From: Rehmannia glutinosa
Taxonomy: Eukaryota > Streptophyta > Magnoliopsida > Lamiales > Orobanchaceae
DNA length: 64,000 nt
Direction of reading: 5' to 3'
NCBI GenBank assembly: GCA_016081115.2
Contig: CM071931.1
Location: forward strand, 19,072,317-19,136,316
Below the pieces are notes generated by a model. That model made no database searches. It saw only the letters and a program-made list of their open reading frames with translations, and had not been told where the DNA came from. Every line of letters begins with the position of its first letter. Position 1 is the stretch's first letter. This document shows, one piece after another, positions 12,175 to 23,800 of this stretch. Both the position numbers and the translations under genes were made by a program.

Positions 12175-13163
12175 TTTCTTATGTCCTGTATCGACTTAAG
12201 ACATTAGTTACACATTCGATATTTACTAACTGCATGTAAGGGAAAACTTGTCATTTTACTCATATATTGTTCAGTTATATTCTACATACATGTATGCAAT
12301 CTCTCCACTTCTTCTCCCTCTATTTGGTAAGGGCCCTATCCCATTCTAGAATGTCTACGTAATGAGGTTTCGTTAGCATCCTATTTATTTCATGCATATG
12401 AAAATTTTGGCAGAATCTCCCCTTAGTTCTCAAAGTACACGTATTGCAGTGCACCCGAGAACGAAAGGGAGATATAAACCTAAATTTTAACACGTGCACA
12501 AAACAAAATAATATGCTAACAAAACCACATTAAAATACACATTCTCAAACTGTCCAAAGAAGTGGACAATTTAGAATTTAGTATCAAATTGTGAAGATTC
12601 ACAAATTTTTTGATGCTAAATTCCAAACGGGTCTAAGGTATTTAAGCACATATGCATGAGATCCATATAAATCAAACAACATAGATATACATATGCATAC
12701 TAATACGTGAACTTAAACAACCCTCTAAGAAATCATTCAAAATAATATTTGTAGAACAATCCTAAAATGTTAATTAACATTTATCATCATCTCCTCAAAA
12801 CCAAGATATAAATATGAATCAAATTTCATCCACCAACAGAATATATCAACATGCATCCCCTCCTCCATCTATTTCATATATATACCAATACACACACATG
12901 CAGTATATATAAATACGTATCTTTATACATACATTAAATTTTAGATGTTACCTTAAAATAAGGAAGGCAACAACTAAAATGCTCGCAAGAGAGGGCTCTA
13001 ATCTGTCAATCCACAAGCTATCAATAACCTGAAAAAAGATAAGAAAGTAGCATATTGCTCAAAAAATTATGTTCAAGGATTTGATGAGCTTCTCAAGAAA
13101 AATAGAGTAGCCCTAACCTAATTTTTAAGATCTCAAGATAAATAGAATCTCAACATTGCATTA
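12175..13163. other. CACTA 5' noncoding region, proximal part
   Basis: This AT-rich stretch lies upstream of the TNP2-like start. Element B separates it from the rest of the 5' region, 33179-33870. It has no ORF of note. It presumably holds the transposase promoter or a leader intron, but I see no decisive motif. The last five bases, CATTA (13159-13163), are the target duplication of element B. Confidence 0.6.
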
Positions 13164-13876
13164 TGTTAGATAAATGTTTTTATCAAAATTTTGATGATTT
13201 TGTTTAAATGAGTTTTTATACCAAAACAATGTTTATAAATGTTGTCCAAATACTCCCAATTGATTTAAAATGTTTTTACTAATTTTTTGGAGCATTTTTT
13301 AAGGTTTATTTTTGACAAAAATCCGACAACATTTCAAGTTGGAGGTCGACCGGTCGAGCAAACGGTCGACCGGTACCTGGAGAACGTACAAAATGAAACA
13401 AAACTCTCTGTATTAAAATTTTGAGGAGGGTGACATGTCCAGGGCAGGGCCGACTGGTCGGACCCATGGGCGACCGGTCGGACCCCCCTGTGACCGGTCG
13501 CACCCCTCCCCGATTGGTACCTGGATCGCACTAATTTTCTCTAACGTTCAAAATTTTCTATAGAGCGACCGGTTGCGCTGTGTTAATTTTTGACAGCAAA
13601 TTTGTACCGTTGGACATCCATATCATGAAGATTTGCTTTTTAATTTTGTACATTATTTCTACATCTTGTGATCTTCTTTTTGTAGACAAAAGTGAAGAAG
13701 AAGGAGCCTATGTTTGTGAAGACTCTCCTATAAATAGAAGATGATTTTGAAGACACAATACAAGAACCATACAAGCAAATACACAACAAGAAAATCTGCA
13801 AATTTATCTAAGCTTTCATAGTCAACATTCTTGTTGTACTTATAGCCTAAGTATTTCACTTTCACATCTTGAGGTC
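13164..13876 (+). repeat. Element B 5' LTR, first part
   Basis: This is the left 713 bp of LTR1, interrupted by element C after GGTCTA; it resumes at 27707. It contains several CGACCGGTCG-type palindromes at 13348-13575. A likely TATA box (TCCTATAAATAGAAG, 13726-13740) should drive the element RNA. Confidence 0.9.
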
Positions 13877-15218
13877 TAGAGCTGTTGATGGAATAACTCA
13901 GCTGTTGACTCTAAATTAACTCAACTGTGGTTTTGTTTTCAGCGGAAGACTTAACACCCTTAAGTTTGATTAAGTAAGAGTTTAGTCTTTGGGTTTAGTA
14001 CTTGTATTATCAAATGGATAGCAAATTTATCAAAGATATATAAGCGAGTTAAAAATGCGCGGAATTAAAATTTGAAATGTAAATGACACAAAGTGAAATT
14101 TTTATAGAGGTTCGAAGATGGGGTAATTCTTCTACTCCTATCTTCTCCAATTCTGGAGGAATCCACTAGGTAATGATCGGTTTACAAAGTGGTAGCAGAT
14201 CCCAGGATACAAGTCTTGATCACACAGCCTAACTTGATCCTTTGGGACTCACCGAGACGCCTTGATCACTCGGTGGCTTCTTCTCGTACGACTTGCTCAA
14301 GCTCTTCTTCATGAAGCCTCCAAAAGCTTTGGCCTTGAACCTTCCTACAAACTTCGTGGAATGTAGACCCCTTTTCTTCAAAAGTTTCCTCTTCAACTCG
14401 ATTGAAGTTCTCTTTCCTTCACAAGTTAGTGTTGGATTGATGTACTTCGTGAATGTAAGCTTGAGGATTAATCTTGAATGATTTGAGAGTATTTCTCGGT
14501 TATAATTTTAATTGATTTCTTGAATGTTCGTGGTTGGGTAACCTTCTCTCGCAGTCATTCCTCGGCCTTTTATAGTGATCTTTCAAAAATTTGCCCGTTG
14601 AAGAGATAGGCTTATTTTTGAAAATCACTTGCGATCGTTGGCTTGTCTTGTTGCGATCCTTGGAATTGCCATTTCCTCGTATGAATTGTTCTTTCACCTT
14701 TTCGAGTTTCGACATGGTGTAGTGCTTCCCATTTGTTCATTCCTTTTGCACGCTTCGGGACTCGAGCATTCCGAGAAAGGTGGTATGGAGATATTACTTG
14801 TTTAAGTAAATCTCTTGATTTCGGCAACGGATCTTTTACGATTATCTCGACTTGACCGCATTTCTTTGCTTTCCCAGGTGACTTAGAGTCGCCTTCCAAT
14901 CATTGGATGACTCTTTGTCACTTCAACTTGAGACTTGGCTTTTCTCGAGTTGACTTGACCGATACTCCACTTAGCCGCATTTCACCGCTTCTTGATAGAG
15001 TTCCCGTCTACTCTTCTTTGCCATACTCAGCTGTCTCACAGCAGAGTCTTCCTTCCAATCTTCAGTTGTCTTCTTGCATGTTAGGGCGTAGCTGACTTAA
15101 CTCAGCTTGGCCAGCTCTAATTGTTACAATGCATTTTACAGCAAGAATTGGGGTGCCAACTTTCTATTCTAAGTTTTACATGGCATTCATCAAAATCTAA
15201 ACAATAAAATTCCTAACA
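13877..15218 (-). repeat. Element C 3' LTR (truncated outer end)
   Basis: This 1342-bp LTR ends CCTAACA at 15218, next to the polypurine tract. Compared with the other LTR (26141-27706), it lacks the first roughly 170 bp in plus orientation, starting instead at the homologue of 26310. Elsewhere the two LTRs align throughout, with many small indels. Confidence 0.88.
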
Positions 15219-15233
15219 ATTTCCCCCTTTTTG
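15219..15233 (-). other. Polypurine tract of element C
   Basis: On the minus strand, AAAAAGGGGGAAAT lies immediately before the 3' LTR. It is the expected plus-strand primer and fixes the orientation of C. Confidence 0.85.
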
Positions 15234-15454
15234 ATGATGCCAAAACTTAAACCATTCAAAAATGCAAATAGCAAAGATACATACAGATAGTGTATTGACA
15301 TAGAATGTATGCTGAGAATCAATCTTTTTATTGATCATAACATTCTTATTCTTTTACACAACTGTTTACAAGGTGTATCAGAGCACGTATTTGTCTACAA
15401 AAAATAAAGAATTTACAGCTTTATTTCAGAAGACTTACATGGTATGTATTTACA
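15234..15454. other. Spacer between extra ORF and PPT of element C
   Basis: This short AT-rich 3' untranslated stretch shows no other feature. Confidence 0.5.
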
Positions 15455-18400
15455 TTATAAAATACACGAAGGGGTGGACAGCAACACTTCATCTCCTTCA
15501 TTGTCTCTTCTTTTCATCTTGTTCAAGAGATCTTCTTCTCTTCTTCTCTTTTTCTCATCGTCAGCTGCCTTCTTTTTCTTTTCATATGCCTTCCTGGCAG
15601 CTTCATCTCTTCTTATTCTTTCCTGTCTTTCCTCCCATAGCTGAGTTTGTCTCTTGTTTTCTTCTTCTAATCTTTTTGCATACTCAGCGTTACTTTTAGC
15701 CACTTGCAAATTTGCCACTTGGTCAAGCCCAGCCCAGTAGATCCCTCCTTTCTTTCCTGGATCTACGTATTCAATATTCTTGGGCAGAGGCCTAGGTCTG
15801 AAGCTTCTTCCTCCAACACTCGCTTCTTCCTCTACCTCTGGGCGTATATTTGTCTGGGGTCTTCTTCTTTCGGTGAGTGACCGGCGGAGTGACCAGCAGA
15901 GCGATCGGGTAGTCTGCTGCCTGTCGCCTTCTTCACATAACGTGAGGCCCTTTTCCCAAGATAAGTCCCAAGCTTGAGCCATGACATTTTTGCAAAGTAT
16001 CCTTCGATTCGAGCGCTTTAAATTCATAAACCGATCGTGGCTCTGTCCGACATCCGAAATGGCATAAGTGTCTCTCGTCTCTTTGGAATGCCTCCATGTT
16101 CTTTCAAGATGTTCATAACTCGGGCATCCATTCTTCCTTCCACTTCCTTCATCCCCGCTTCAATTGTTTTCTCTTTTCGGCCCATAGATACAGCAGAGTG
16201 TTGGAGTGGCGAGTTCTGGGAGTTTGTCGATAATGTCACCGTGACAGGACCGTTGAGGGGTTTGTGCAATCATCAAGGTCATATCTTTTGATCCTTCCCC
16301 TCGGCCGATTTTCCTTTCTTCTGTTTTAACACTTCCTTTGATTTTTCCTTCGCATGCTCTCCTTCCTTCTCAACTTCGGATCCCCTCATGCGCTTTTAGG
16401 TATTCCTCTTCCCCTTTTTGGCATCATCAAAGGAGAGAGGAACGCCTGGAAATAGACTTGCAAGCGTGAAGTCGAGCTGGGCGATAGTTGAGTTTTTTGT
16501 CTCGAGTCTGCGCAGAGTATGCAAAGACGAAGTCGGATCGAGTAGCGTTGGACTCTCACAAATCGCTTCATCTCAGCCATGAGAAGGCTGAATTTTGTAT
16601 TCATGGTCTCTTCCAATATTTTGTAGATCACTCTTGTTTTGCTCACACAGCAGCTTAACTCGGCAATGTGAGCTTCATGCATGTGCTCAATATGTTCTCT
16701 CAACTTCGTTTTTGCATCAAGCATTTTCAGCTCTCCATAATGACTTGTTGAACAATGTCTGAAGTATCTCACTTGTTCCACACGCATTGTTTCTTGCTTT
16801 GTTGCCACCATTCCCTCGATCCGGATGTTATGCCTCTTAAATCAAGCAGTGAGATTGGCATCTCTGTTGTCGATCAAGATATCCATAGAGGCCTCGATGC
16901 CTCTCCATCTATTCAATCTCGCCGAATAATGCCTTGAACACTTCGCGGACTTAATTTGATTCTTAGTTGCGGTGATGGCCATGCGTCAAAATCATAATCA
17001 CTGGAACAATGGTGCTTGATTGAAAACGGAGCGGGTCCGTGCGGGTAGCGTGCTTGTTCGTTTTCGACTCTTCATGGAGTTCCTAGGTATCTCCGGGGAA
17101 AAAGGAAAAGATTCTACAAAGGATTCATCACCGCCAATCGGGATCTGTTCGATGATGAGCGGTGCGCGTGAAGTTCTTTTTGGAATCGATCCTGCCGCAG
17201 CTTGAGGAGCTTGCGCAGTGGACTCGGTTCACCGGGTTTTGTTGTGAAGTGGTCCCGGTTCTTGAGCCTCGGTTGTCTCAAACCGTTGGTCTCGGTGATT
17301 TTTCCATTGAGTAGATCGGTCCTCGGCTTGCTCGATGGCGTCATCGGACGATGATGAGATTTCCATTGGTGGCTCATCATCAAAATTAAAGGTTTGACGA
17401 GTAGTCTTGCGATCGATTTGCTCGTGCTTGGAACATCCGCAGTGAGTCTTTTGGATCTGTCTCGGAGGATGACTCGCTTCTTCTTCGCCTTCCGATCCCA
17501 GAAAGGTGACATCGGGATTATCCTGGGAATCATGAAGTGCGCTTATCTCCTTCTCAGATGGGTCGATGATAGCAAGGAGGGATGTTCTCTACTTCACTAC
17601 CTTACCCAGGAAGTCTCAACCTCCCGTGGGCCTTCATTACCTCTAGTAGTCTCTACTGCGCGAGGCCTGGTCCTCCCTTTCGACAAAGATGTCGGCTGTC
17701 TTAGGGTCTTCTCGGTGGCATCCATCGAGTCTCAACCCCATGGATTGCATTTTCATCGCCAGAGTGTTAACTCCCGGGGTCGTTCCATCTCGTGCCTCGA
17801 TCGCCTCAGCGGCGTCATTAGCCTTCAGAGCGAGTTGGCACCTCGGTGAGACAGTCTCAATCGCCGAGCTTCGTTGATGGCAACTTCGTTTGTTCTTCTT
17901 GTGTTTGTATTTTCTCTACTTCGCCTCCTTGATTCGGCTGTGGAGTCATCTCGCAGATCCTCCAACCTTCGCGCAGGTGGAGGAGTTTCCCCCCGGGCGC
18001 ACCACCGAGTGACTTTGAATGGGGTCACTCGTCTCCAAACTCCCTACTGTTTTTCGATTGAATGTTCGGCCGTTGGGCGGTGGTAAAACACCTTCAATAG
18101 GGGTTAGCTCGACCGGGGTCCCCACTATCCCGTTTCATCGCCATGTCCCTTATCGCTTCTTCCGAGTGAGTCGGGAAGTGGTAAAGAAGAACAACAACGG
18201 TGATGGCGATTTGAACCACTCCCATTGGATCAATTTCGGTGTGTTCGAGGACTCTCCTGGTCCCTCCATCGATCTTTGCTCGTGAAGGATTCTTGATTCG
18301 TGCAATGCTTGCTGCATTTGCAACTCTTCTTTACGTGGCGGGCATTCTCAAGATTCTCCTCGATCCTCATCATCACCGCGATAAGACATCAAGGAGAGGA

Positions 18401-19988
18401 TGTGTGTTCGTGGTGCTTGGGAGATATGATGATCTTTGGCGCCTTCTCACGTGCCTCGCCTTCCTCTCGCATGCTTTTCTTTCTCCTTGTCCTTGTAGAT
18501 CTGCAGATGTCCGTGCGCTTGTCTTCATCCATCCGAGATACAGTGGTCGACCCGAGAAGCTCAACAGCTTCCTCTTCTTCTATAAACTCGGCCGTTTGAA
18601 CTGTTCCCTAGATCGACTCAATTTCCATTTCTCCACTCTCTCGCAGACGATTTTGGATGTCCGGGTAAAGTGGGGATAGGATCATCACATCACTATCCGC
18701 TTTATCGGCTTCTTCTTGTGTTTCACCGTGTGGACTACAGTGTGTCTTCTGGTTGCCTCTCTTGATCGCCTTCAAAGCAGATTTTGGTTGTTTCATCAAT
18801 TACATCCGAGACTCTACTTCTCCAAAGCAGATCTCCAGATCTGCCCGGTGAGTGGTCGACTCGGCCCGGTTTCTCAAGCTCGGAGTGGAGACTCTACTTC
18901 GTCTCCTAGTTTGTACGGAGGGATTTACGGTTCGAGACGGTTTCTTCGAGTCTTGGGCGGGGGCTTCTTTGTGTCTTTTTCTCGAGGAGCCGGCCATCTT
19001 GGCTTCTCGGTTCTCCTCTTTTGACGATCGAGAGAAGGTATTTGGGAGTCCTTTCGACCGCCTGCGCAGGGCGGGAGACACTGGCTGGGGCGGGTGACTC
19101 TCAGGGGCAGGGGGAGCATGTTTGGTTTTTTTCTTTTCACGCAGGGGCGATCTTTTCTTAGTTGCAGTGGCGCCTTTCTTCTTGGTTGGAGAGGAAAACA
19201 ATTTGATCTTGGTCGGTCACCGATTCCCCTCACTTGTGTCGCTCTCTTGGCGTAAGCTCTCTTCGTGCGCTGAGAGATTTGCTCAACATCCTCTTGTTAA
19301 CATGGAATGCTTTCCCCCATGTCTAAGAGGACTCCTTTCACCTCCATTAGCCGGCCAATCACTAGGCCATATCCTAGGGATCCTCCAAATGAGCCATCTT
19401 CCTTGAAGGATTTGTTCCCCATGTTCGGCAGAGTGTCTTTGAGACAAACTCGGCCAGTTTATCTTCTTTTCTCGCGATGATTGCGGCCATTACAATCGCT
19501 TTGCCTTTGTGATTGGTCAAAGTCGCCAAATTTGATGTCGATACATTTGGCAACTATGTCCAACGACTTGTGATAATCCTCCTTCGCAGATCTCTTGTTT
19601 CTTTGTGTATACTATTTTATCAACACGGTCGGTCTTGGCTATTTCTTTCCAAGCATCAGCCAAGTTTACATCACCGTTAATCTCGATGCTCCTCTCTGCA
19701 GTAGTGAGCAATGTTCGCCAAATCTGGCAGAGATAGTCACCGCTTTCCGTGAACAGATGACTTTATTCCTTCATCGTGAATCTCAAAGCATTCACGAATT
19801 GTGCGACCTCCTCCACATATGTCATCGGATATTCTAACGCGTAAACGGTTTCACCGGGACGTTTCCAACTTTTCGATTTTCTTCACTAGGGTGTCGTCGG
19901 ACCCCTGTTTCACCATTCCGTCGAAATCCACCGTAGAGTAGGTGTGGATTTGCTTTCCTAACTTGGTAAAGTCATAAGTTGGTGCCAT
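15455..19988 (-). pseudogene. Extra 3' ORF of Copia C, large and broken
   Basis: A sense-strand coding region downstream of pol starts at the ATG on 19988-19986 (MAPTYDFTKLGKQIHTYSTV) and is open for about 44 codons before a TGA. Later pieces in shifting minus-strand frames: 19711-19517, 19233-18800 (very basic, Pro/Ser-rich, KRHKEAP), 17533-17114, 16811-16386, 16269-16024 and 16027-15455. The last is a highly charged coiled-coil-like tail (KRLEEENKRQTQLWEERQER, then AYEKKKKAADDEKKRRR). If intact it would have been roughly 1,500 codons. It is more GC-rich than the rest of C. There is no recognised enzyme motif; a basic, coiled-coil protein could bind nucleic acid, but this is a guess. A possible envelope-like role is unsupported because I see no signal or transmembrane segment. 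Confidence 0.55.
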
Positions 19989-20360
19989 TTTTCAGGATTA
20001 TATCGAAGAAAAACTCGTAAATTGATTTGAAGATAGATAGGGTTTCGAGAGAATTTTGCCTTTGCTTTTGAGAGAAAGAAATGAACAGTTTTAGAAGTGT
20101 GAGAGAGAAACGGACGAAAATGGTTTAAATATGATTTATGAAAGGACGCGGGTGGTTTTGAAATGTGATCGAAATCAACGGCTTAGATTTTGCACGCCTA
20201 TTTAGCATTTAATGTCTCGTATTTAATGCGGCAAAGATTTATATCCAATCATAAGCTTGGTGTGCGCCTTTATGTCCTGTACACATCATCATTATCGACG
20301 TATTCCTTAAAACATTCCCGCTTAGTCAAAACGATGCGTTTTTGTCACTTTGCTCATAAG
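19989..20360 (-). promoter_or_regulatory. Putative internal promoter and leader of the extra ORF, element C
   Basis: In minus-strand order: a TATTTAAA box (20124-20131), a pyrimidine-rich leader of about 100 nt, an AAACCCTA telo-box (20038-20045), then the ATG at 19988. Upstream blocks resembling those of element A are kept, including GCATTTAATG-type sequence near 20200-20230 and a TTGTCACTTTGCTCATAAGTG-like region near 20341-20362. The same architecture in two copies argues that it is a real part of this family. Confidence 0.5.
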
Positions 20361-20545
20361 TGACTCAGCTTATCCCTTAGATGATTTAACTCTACTTCTC
20401 ACGAGTTCTCTTAGTGACTCGACTATTAGTCGACTTGGTGTAGTCTGTCTTTCCGATCTGGTGACGATCGAAATGATTTGTGTGTTCAAACTCTTTTTCA
20501 CTTTTTGTGTTCCATTTCTTTTCTTTGAGTCTTTTCAAAGTTAAC

Positions 20546-22130
20546 TCACTCAATTAACCCTAACTCATGTTTGAGTTCTTCAAATCTTGACTCACATAAT
20601 GGTTTTGTGAAGATGTCGCCTAGTTGTTTATTAGTTGAGATATATTCCAGGATGATGTCCTTCTTTTCAACGTGATCTCTTATGAAATGATATCCGACAT
20701 CAATATGCTTTGTTCTTGAGTGCAACACAGATTTTGAGTGATTGCTATTGCACTTGTGTTATCACACATGATTGGAATTTCTTTTTCCTCAACTTCATAG
20801 TCTTTTTTTGCTATCTCATCCATAGGACTTGGGCACAACAAGCCTTGCCCTTGCCTATGTATTCCGCCTCATTTGTAGAGGTGGCTATTGAATTTTTTCT
20901 TGCTAAACCAGAAATCACTGTTTAAAGATTTGACATGTGCCGAAGTGTTTCTTCCCTGTCCACTCTGCATCCAAAGATAGTAATCAATAGCCAATTAGCT
21001 TGAATCCACCTTCCTTTGGATACCATAGGCCTACTTCTTGGCTTCCTTTCAAGTATCTCAAAATTCTCTTTTCTTTGTCATATGGCTCTCTTTTGGAGCA
21101 GATTGAAATCTTGCACATACACCTACAAAGAAAGGTGATGTCCGCCCGCTTCTTTGTGAGATAGAGCAATGATCCAATAAGTGCTCAGTATCTTGTTTGA
21201 TCTCTGTGCTTGCCATCCGCATCCATGTCCATTTTGACCGATGTATTCATTGGTATTTTTACGTAAGATTTATCCTCCATACCAAACTTCTTCATTAAAT
21301 CTCTCGTGTATTTTGTTTGACTTATGAAGGTTCCTTCCTTCATTGTTTCACTTGGAGTCCAAGGAAGAATGTCGCCTCTCCCATCATGCTCATTTCAAAT
21401 TTACTTTGCATGAGGTTTGAAAATTTTTCACATGACTCTTTGTTTGTAGATCCAAAAATGATGTCATCCACATATATTTGAACAAGCAAGATACTCTTTT
21501 TGTCTTGAATTTAGAAAAGTGTTCTATCTACTTTTCCTTTTGTGAATCCATTTTCGATTAGGAATTGTGACAAGGTATCATACCAAGCTCGGGTGCCTGT
21601 TTCAATCCATATAGAGATTTCTTGAGTTTGTATACCTTATCTCCAAGAGTCTTTCGCTCAAATCCTCGGAGGTTGTTCAACATACACTTCTTCTTCCAAT
21701 AAACCATTCAGAATGCACTTTTTACATCCATCCGATATACAATGAAATCCTTGTGAGCAAGATAGGCAAGAAACATCCTTATAGCTTCCAATCTTGCTCA
21801 CAGGGGCAAATGTTTCATCAAAATCTATCCCTTCTTCTTGGCAATATCCTTTGGCTACTAGTCTTGCTTTGTTTCTTACCACGTAACCTTCCTCGTTCAT
21901 CTTATTTCGAACACCCATTTGGTGCCAATAACATTTTGATGTATGGGTCTTTGCACTAATTCCCATACTTTATTTCTTTCAAACCGATTGACTTCTTCTT
22001 GCATAGCTTGAATCCAATGTGTGTCGTCCAAAGCTTGTGACACGTCTTTGGGTTCTATTTGCGAGATGAAGCATGTGAACATGGCTTCTTGTTGAGTTCG
22101 ATCTTGTTTTGACACCTTCTCTTATATCTC
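20546..22130 (-). pseudogene. Copia C pol: reverse transcriptase and RNase H
   Basis: Fragments in order: RT start (22115-21897, WIQAMQEEVNRFERNKVWEL; 21966-21658), a frame-broken palm region near 21470 (the YVDD codons are still recognisable by alignment with A), RT end (21169-20984), and RNase H tail (20728-20546, HSRTKHIDVGYHFIRDHVEK, ending ELGLIE). Everything aligns with element A 719-2330 but with more indels. Confidence 0.85.
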
Positions 22131-23400
22131 CAATGACAAGTTCTCGTGTATGATCTCTCGGCCATCTTACATCGGTTGGAGTGAGTTAGCCGGATTCATC
22201 GACTTGCTGTACGTGTCGCCGTGGGTCGCCTCTCTCGTAATCACTTAGCCGCAAATTTTCGGTTTGTTTTTGAGATTCAAGCAATCTCATCTTCTTCTCA
22301 ATTGATAATCCCTAAACGACTTCAAAGATAGGGACTCTTCTTCGTATGGTTGGATGATTCATTTTATCACCGACTCTTCAATGTCTTCTCCATTTACATT
22401 TGGCTCATCGAATACCACATGAATGGATTCTTCGCAACCATAGTTCTTTTGTTGAGTATCAGAGGCTTTGCTTTTTTGAGTATCCTAAGAAGATACCTTC
22501 ATCGCCTTTAGCATCAAAAGCCTTTAGATTGTCTTTGCCATTGTTGTGGATGAAGCATTTACATCCAAATATTCTCAAATATGCAACATTTGGTTTTCTT
22601 CCAGTCCAAATCTCATAGGAGTCTTTGTCACAATTTGTCTGTTTATCATACATCTGTTTTGGGTGTAGCAAGTGTGTTGATTGCTTCACCCAAAATCTTT
22701 TGGTAACTCGTGACCTAACATGGTCCTCACGCTTCTTCTTTGAGGGTTCTATTCCTTCTTCTCGCAACTCCATTCTGTTTGTGGAGTCCTTTGCGCTGAT
22801 AGTTCATGACCAATACAATTCTCAATACAATCGAGTTATTATTCCATTGACAAACTCGGTTCCTCCGTGCCCCGATCTTATTTTGATAATGGTTTGACTC
22901 TTCTCGTTTTGAATCCTCTTCATCACCATTTGTGGGTAGTTTTTGTAGAGTTTTTTCTTCTTACACATGAATATTGTCCATGTATATCTTGAGTAGTCAT
23001 CTACTACCACCAAGGTGTATTTCTTTCCACTTATCTTTGGTTCCACGGGCCAAATAGATCCATATGGAAGCGGATGCAATATTCTTGTTGAAGATGGGCA
23101 TGTCTTTTCTTTGAATGACGACTTGATTTGTTTTCCTTCGACATGCGTCACATATACTCTCCTTTTTGTATCTCGAGTCGGTAGTCCTTCCACAAGATGA
23201 CTTCTTGCGCCTTGTTAATTGTTTTGAAATTCAATTGACTCGACTTTTTTGTGCCCACCAACTTGATTCAAATTTGTCTTTTGCTAGTAGAGAGGAGTCT
23301 TTGGGTGTTGCGTTGACCAATCCACGACATACATATTCTTCTCGTCTACATCCTCACAAAGACAACTTCATTTGATTCAATATCCTTGATTTGGCATATA
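22131..23400 (-). pseudogene. Copia C pol: integrase
   Basis: Minus-strand pieces 23193-22822 (KKYTLVVVDDYSRYTWTIFM, then TEFVNGIITR) and 22773-22459 (YEIWTGRKPNVAYLRIFGCK) match the integrase core and C-terminal region of Copia. The catalytic neighbourhood reads IRSGHGGTEFVNG where A has IRSDRGTEFVNG, so the aspartate codon has been lost. Frameshifts separate the pieces. Confidence 0.85.
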
Positions 23401-23800
23401 CCCATGTTGAATCCAACATTAACCCTTGTCACGAGTTGATCGATGCTCGATAAGTTGAAGTTGAGTCCTTCAACATATGCAACATCTCGTGATTTCTAAT
23501 CCATTCCTCTTGATGGATCCAATGCCTCTTATTTCACCGGAGCTTCATTTCCTCCAAATATCACTTTTGCTCCTTTTACTTCCTTGAATTTTGACAGATT
23601 TCTCTTGTTTCTGTGTGTCCGGGAAACGACCACTATCCATGTACCAGGTTCCTTGGCACTCATTTTTGCTGAACCCGCAATCAAGGAGATTAAGTTTTAG
23701 GTACCCATACTTGTCCGGGTCCCGAGGGGTTAGAATTGTAAGATGATCCAACCAACCTATAGCCAAATGATTTGACTCTAAGGGGTTGCCATCTATCGAG
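23401..23800 (-). pseudogene. Copia C: protease remnant
   Basis: The minus-strand piece 23766-23545 reads GTWYMDSGRFPDTQ. DSG is the protease active-site triad, but the following CSRHMTG of plant Copia proteases is scrambled by a shift, whereas A still shows it. This part would release gag and pol proteins by cleavage. Confidence 0.75.

Noticed and set aside
15455..16027. Charged coiled-coil ORF considered as a captured host gene fragment of known family.
   Set aside because: Low-complexity charged helices resemble many proteins. No specific family could be named, so it is kept only as the tail of the accessory ORF.
17394..18679. Plus-strand open frames of about 100-150 codons at 17394-17849 and 18239-18679.
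   Set aside because: They lie opposite the minus-strand accessory ORF of element C in GC-richer sequence, where random open frames are longer. They show no recognisable domain.
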